Assembly (NCBI RefSeq): GCF_020217425.1
Contig: NZ_CP084090.1
Location: 2,294,001-2,358,000, forward strand
Direction of reading: 5' to 3'
Source: Halomicrobium urmianum
GTDB lineage: Archaea; Halobacteriota; Halobacteria; Halobacteriales; Haloarculaceae
DNA: 64,000 nucleotides
Part shown: in pieces, positions 60,967-64,000 of the stretch
Numbering within the stretch: position 1 is the stretch's first letter
Layout of the letters: each line of letters starts with the position of its first letter
Notes under the pieces: generated by a model
Seen by the model: only the letters and a program-made list of their open reading frames with translations
The model's database searches: none
Told to the model about the DNA's origin: nothing
Program-made: the position numbers and the translations under genes

Positions 60967-62811
60967 TCACATGGTGTCTGCGACGTACGTCTGGATCTGC
61001 TCCTCGACGAGTTGTGCGGGCTCTTTGCCCGCCTCCTCGGCAAGTTCCGAAAGGACAGCGGCTATCGGTCCCTCGAGCGTGATCGAAAACTCTCGCTGCA
61101 CGTCTGCGATATCGAGCCGCGCACGAAGTGCGTCTTCGACGAACGCGCCAGTAGAGGCGTACTCGCTGTCGTCCCCGCAGAGAGCGTCGACGAGCGTCCG
61201 CTGGTTGGCAGTGAGATCGAGCGGTACCGGTGCAGTCTCGGGAGCAGACACCTGCGTAACGGTCGGCTCGCTTCCGTCGACTGCGCGCTTGAGATGCTCG
61301 CTAACTGCCTCGACAACAAATCCCTCGTCGCGACGGCTGGCTAGCGCTGCGACGACTGCCGAGACTTCGACGGTGTCAGCTGTCGCAGTCGGCTCGCCGT
61401 TTGTTTTAGCTGTCTCGCTCGGTTCATCTAGCTCTCCGGAATCCGAAGAACCGGCTGTAGCAGCGACGTTTTGGCGCCCGTCACCATTCTCGTTCTCGTC
61501 TCTGTTCACGTCTACTCTCGAGCCCGATTGCCGTCGTCCGAGGTCCTGATCGGACTGACTGTCGTGACGTCGGGCGAAATTCCAGAACGACTCGTGCTGC
61601 TCGCGCAGCGGACTGAGCGTCTCCGTGGACAGGTACTGAATAGCGTCGCCCGTCCGGTCGGCGGTGACGAGGTTCCAGAACTCGTCTGTGTCGAATGCAA
61701 CCTGACCACCTGACATACCGACGAGGAGAAACGGCCAGGGCTGATCGGGGCCTTCGACTCTGATGCCGTCATCGTACTGTGCCCAGAGCGTCGTTGTGGC
61801 GTTCCAGTCGCGGACGTGCTCGTCGACGGTGAACGCGTACGTATCGCTGTCGGACGACGCGAGAACGATATCTCCCGGACTGACGTGACTCCAGTGTTCT
61901 TCTTGCTCTTCCGGTAGCCCCCACGCGTAACCGACATCGCGTCCGATCCCGTCGATTGCGTCGAGGTCGCGCGTCTGGTTCGCGACGGTCGCCTCGATCG
62001 CGTTCGCGATCGTCTCGTTGGTCGCCTCGATCACGAGAATGCCCGGAGGTGTCTCGTCGTCATCGGCATCGCCGTCCACAAGTTCCGGGAGAAATTCCTT
62101 CGCGATCTCCGCCCACTCGTGGCTGTGGTCCCTGACGCCGGTGATGAGCCCGTGATACGACTTCGATTCGACCATCTGGTCGTTCACCTCGAAGAACGTC
62201 CGCATCACCGTTTCCGGGTCGTGTTCCTCCCTAAGGAAGTACACCGGTTCTGGCATACCGCCGGCGGAATCCGTCGCCGCCTTCCCGGCCCGGACCACGA
62301 ACTTCCACATCCCGTGCTGGCGGTCGCTCACGCTCGACCCCTGTGGCATCTCGGAACTCGGGGTGGGGCCGTGCTCTCTCAGGTGCCGAACGTTCTCCGT
62401 CGCTCCGCGGTGTTCTGGCGGGTCAACTTCGGCGAAGTTGTACTGGTTCGTACTCGGCTCGATCCCCGCTTCCTCCAACGCCAGTAAGTACGAGCCGAAG
62501 ACGGACTCGTACGTCTCGAAGCTATAGGTGCTGAACTCGGTGATCTGCTCACCAGTCGGGGACTGTCCGAGTTCGGACGCGACGCGCTCGAGTTCCGCGA
62601 CAAGTTCTTCGGGACTGGCGTCCGGGGGATCACGATCGCCAGTGACACCGGCGGCTTCGAGCGCATTATACCACGTACCGAACTCGGCAATATAGTCCCG
62701 GATACCGCCGTCACACTCCGCCGCCACGGTCGATATATTGGGCGGTGTGTCGCTGTCAGCAGACACCGCTCGCAGATCCTCGAGAAGTTGTCCCCTGTCG
62801 ATTGCCTCCAT
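60967..62811 (-). CDS. Modular DNA-binding/PUA-like protein, candidate defence gene
   Basis: The 614-aa product has two tandem homing-endonuclease-associated repeats at residues ~5-56 and ~66-118 (second: LVAELERVASELGQSPTGEQ ... FGSYLLALEEAGIEP). A region with REHGPTPSSEMPQGS follows. At ~250-390 there is a PUA/EVE-like domain (YAWGLPEEQEEHWSHVSPGD, IVLASS, then PWPFLLVGM). After a Ser/Glu-rich linker come two ribbon-helix-helix-like units (VPLDLTANQRTLVDALCG; FSITLEGPIAAVLSELAEEA). PUA-like domains of this kind recognise modified bases in restriction proteins. No nuclease motif is seen. It is divergent from a helicase gene. Confidence 0.7.
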   Translation of the reverse strand: MEAIDRGQLLEDLRAVSADSDTPPNISTVAAECDGGIRDYIAEFGTWYNALEAAGVTGDRDPPDASPEELVAELERVASELGQSPTGEQITEFSTYSFETYESVFGSYLLALEEAGIEPSTNQYNFAEVDPPEHRGATENVRHLREHGPTPSSEMPQGSSVSDRQHGMWKFVVRAGKAATDSAGGMPEPVYFLREEHDPETVMRTFFEVNDQMVESKSYHGLITGVRDHSHEWAEIAKEFLPELVDGDADDDETPPGILVIEATNETIANAIEATVANQTRDLDAIDGIGRDVGYAWGLPEEQEEHWSHVSPGDIVLASSDSDTYAFTVDEHVRDWNATTTLWAQYDDGIRVEGPDQPWPFLLVGMSGGQVAFDTDEFWNLVTADRTGDAIQYLSTETLSPLREQHESFWNFARRHDSQSDQDLGRRQSGSRVDVNRDENENGDGRQNVAATAGSSDSGELDEPSETAKTNGEPTATADTVEVSAVVAALASRRDEGFVVEAVSEHLKRAVDGSEPTVTQVSAPETAPVPLDLTANQRTLVDALCGDDSEYASTGAFVEDALRARLDIADVQREFSITLEGPIAAVLSELAEEAGKEPAQLVEEQIQTYVADTM

Positions 62812-62950
62812 GTAGGGGCTATCTGGGTAGAGTACTGTATCGGTTTTGCTACTGATACTGGCCGGGAAGGCTTTTGCACTCCACTCGTACTTTCATCGTA
62901 TCGACGACGCGAGCGCTCGTCTATGACAGTGCTCCGGTCTCCAGCCACCA

Positions 62951-64000
62951 ATGCCAGGCAACGACCCTCTCCAGTCGCGTGACGACAAGACGACCCCCGC
63001 AGAACAGTTCGAGAGCGATCGTCTCGACCGAGAGTCGATCGACGCGACGAAGTACCCCGCTCAGGTCGATCGCGCTGCCGTCGACGTACTACGCGGGATC
63101 GCCGTCGGCGAGACCGACGACATGACCGATTTCGGCGGAACGATCGACCAGTGGAACTTCGACGAGGCGACTGGTCCGTTCTACGTCGAGGGCCTCACCG
63201 AGATCGCGGGTTCTGACTCCCCGCTAGCCGCGAACCTCCGAGAGTACGACGAGGAGACGATCGGCGAGCTCGCCTTCCAGCTCAACTCCCTTCGGCACAC
63301 GCTCGATACGACCGGCGAGCCGATGGACATCGATCGCGCACTCGAGGCACTCCTGGAGAAAAATGCCACGAGTGCGATCGACCGCAGCATCAAGTCTGGT
63401 GGTAACCAGGGCGCCGGACTGCGGTCGCTCAGAGACACTGACTCAGTGAGTGACCTTGCAGCTCGGCTGTTCTCGGACCCCCGCGTCGGCGCATACGCAC
63501 AGGCACTGATCGATCTGCTCCCTGAGTCTGACGTCGGCCGAGCGGAGTTGATCACTCAGCTTGACGAAGCACAAATGACGACGCCGCTGTGGCCCCACCA
63601 GCGCGAGGCCCTCCAGCGCTGGCACGCCAATGGCCAGCGGGGGCACGTCGACATGGCGACCGCGACCGGGAAAACCGTCCTTGGACTGGCCGCCGTCGCC
63701 CTCCGATACGGTTCGCTCCACCCGACGGATACAAACGAAGCTGAATCACTCGAGCGATCGTCGAACGTCCCGCCAGTTCCGGAGCAGCCGCGTGTCTTGA
63801 TCGTCGCCGGATCGGACCTCCTGCTCGACCAGTGGCGGTCCGAACTTGACGAGCACCTGGACATCCCTGAAGACCGTACGACGCCGGTTAGCGAGGATGA
63901 TCACCGGACGATCGAACTTGAGTGGGGAGACATCGAGTTCCGGACCGCACAGGGCCTCCTCAGGACGCCCGAGTTCAGCCGATACGATCTTGTCATCCTC
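62951..64000 (+). CDS. SF2 helicase, N-terminal part, continuing past the window
   Basis: The frame from the ATG at 62951 is open for 350 codons to the window end. An N-terminal helical domain (~residues 1-205) precedes helicase domain 1. The Q-like motif is LWPHQREALQRWHANGQRGH, Walker A is MATATGKTVLGLAAVAL, motif Ia region is RVLIVAGSDLLLDQWRSEL, and the window stops at DLVIL, just before the expected DE of Walker B. Domain 2 lies outside. It is divergent from the modular gene with 139 bases between, which suggests shared control. Defence helicases of this class translocate on DNA. Confidence 0.85.
   Translation, partial: MPGNDPLQSRDDKTTPAEQFESDRLDRESIDATKYPAQVDRAAVDVLRGIAVGETDDMTDFGGTIDQWNFDEATGPFYVEGLTEIAGSDSPLAANLREYDEETIGELAFQLNSLRHTLDTTGEPMDIDRALEALLEKNATSAIDRSIKSGGNQGAGLRSLRDTDSVSDLAARLFSDPRVGAYAQALIDLLPESDVGRAELITQLDEAQMTTPLWPHQREALQRWHANGQRGHVDMATATGKTVLGLAAVALRYGSLHPTDTNEAESLERSSNVPPVPEQPRVLIVAGSDLLLDQWRSELDEHLDIPEDRTTPVSEDDHRTIELEWGDIEFRTAQGLLRTPEFSRYDLVIL

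Overview
The window is a high-GC chromosomal segment from a halophilic archaeon (class Halobacteria). The evidence is the strongly acidic predicted proteins, the GAC/GTC-rich codon use, Tat-type lipoprotein signals (RRxx followed by a lipobox), TATA boxes centred about 27 nt upstream of leaderless starts, many tiny CxxC zinc-ribbon proteins, an archaeal C1-G72 tRNA-Tyr, and archaeal-type cobamide enzymes (CobY, CbiZ). I cannot assign a genus from the sequence alone.

Region 1 (1-20.7 kb) is conserved housekeeping chromosome. It holds a tRNA-Tyr with a duplicated 3' end, a phosphotriesterase-family hydrolase divergent from an NCS2 nucleobase permease, and a tightly overlapping late cobamide operon (HAD hydrolase-cbiB-cobS-cobY, then cobD-cbiZ). 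The related genes cobA (12.4 kb) and cbiP (15.0 kb) are interleaved with lipoproteins, a K+-channel-like protein, the TIGR02587/TIGR02588 membrane pair, a MinD-like ATPase with its partner, and a universal stress protein. The cob genes together cover corrinoid adenosylation, salvage (CbiZ), aminopropanol arm synthesis, attachment and nucleotide-loop assembly.

Region 2 (20.7-39.6 kb) contains regulators and transport. A HEPN-MNT toxin-antitoxin pair sits in a 1.56 kb segment bracketed by a 53-bp direct repeat of the pirin gene's 3' end. Further on are a threonine synthase and a two-gene DabB-DabA inorganic-carbon uptake module preceded by an Lrp-type regulator. Downstream of DabA lie an amino-acid-permease/UspA fusion, a free UspA and an Lrp-TrkA_C regulator. 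Several small zinc ribbons, one of them frameshifted, and a response regulator follow.

Region 3 (39.6-64 kb) is accessory. A ~2.1 kb stretch has no credible gene. It is followed by nucleotidyltransferase-like and beta-lactamase-fold genes. A conjugation-type block comes next: a 1233-aa VirD4/TraG-like ATPase, a small zinc protein, a 95-nt hairpin, and a frameshifted OB-fold gene. After that come decayed fragments (PIN toxin, OB fold, P-type ATPase), a Doc toxin, and secreted carbohydrate-type proteins (beta-helix lipoprotein, Tat beta-propeller, GH84). The GH84 gene and a 5'-truncated helicase are joined through an 84-bp MITE. The window ends in a divergent pair: a modular DNA-binding/PUA-like protein facing the first half of an SF2 helicase. 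This pair is the best candidate here for an undescribed defence-type system.
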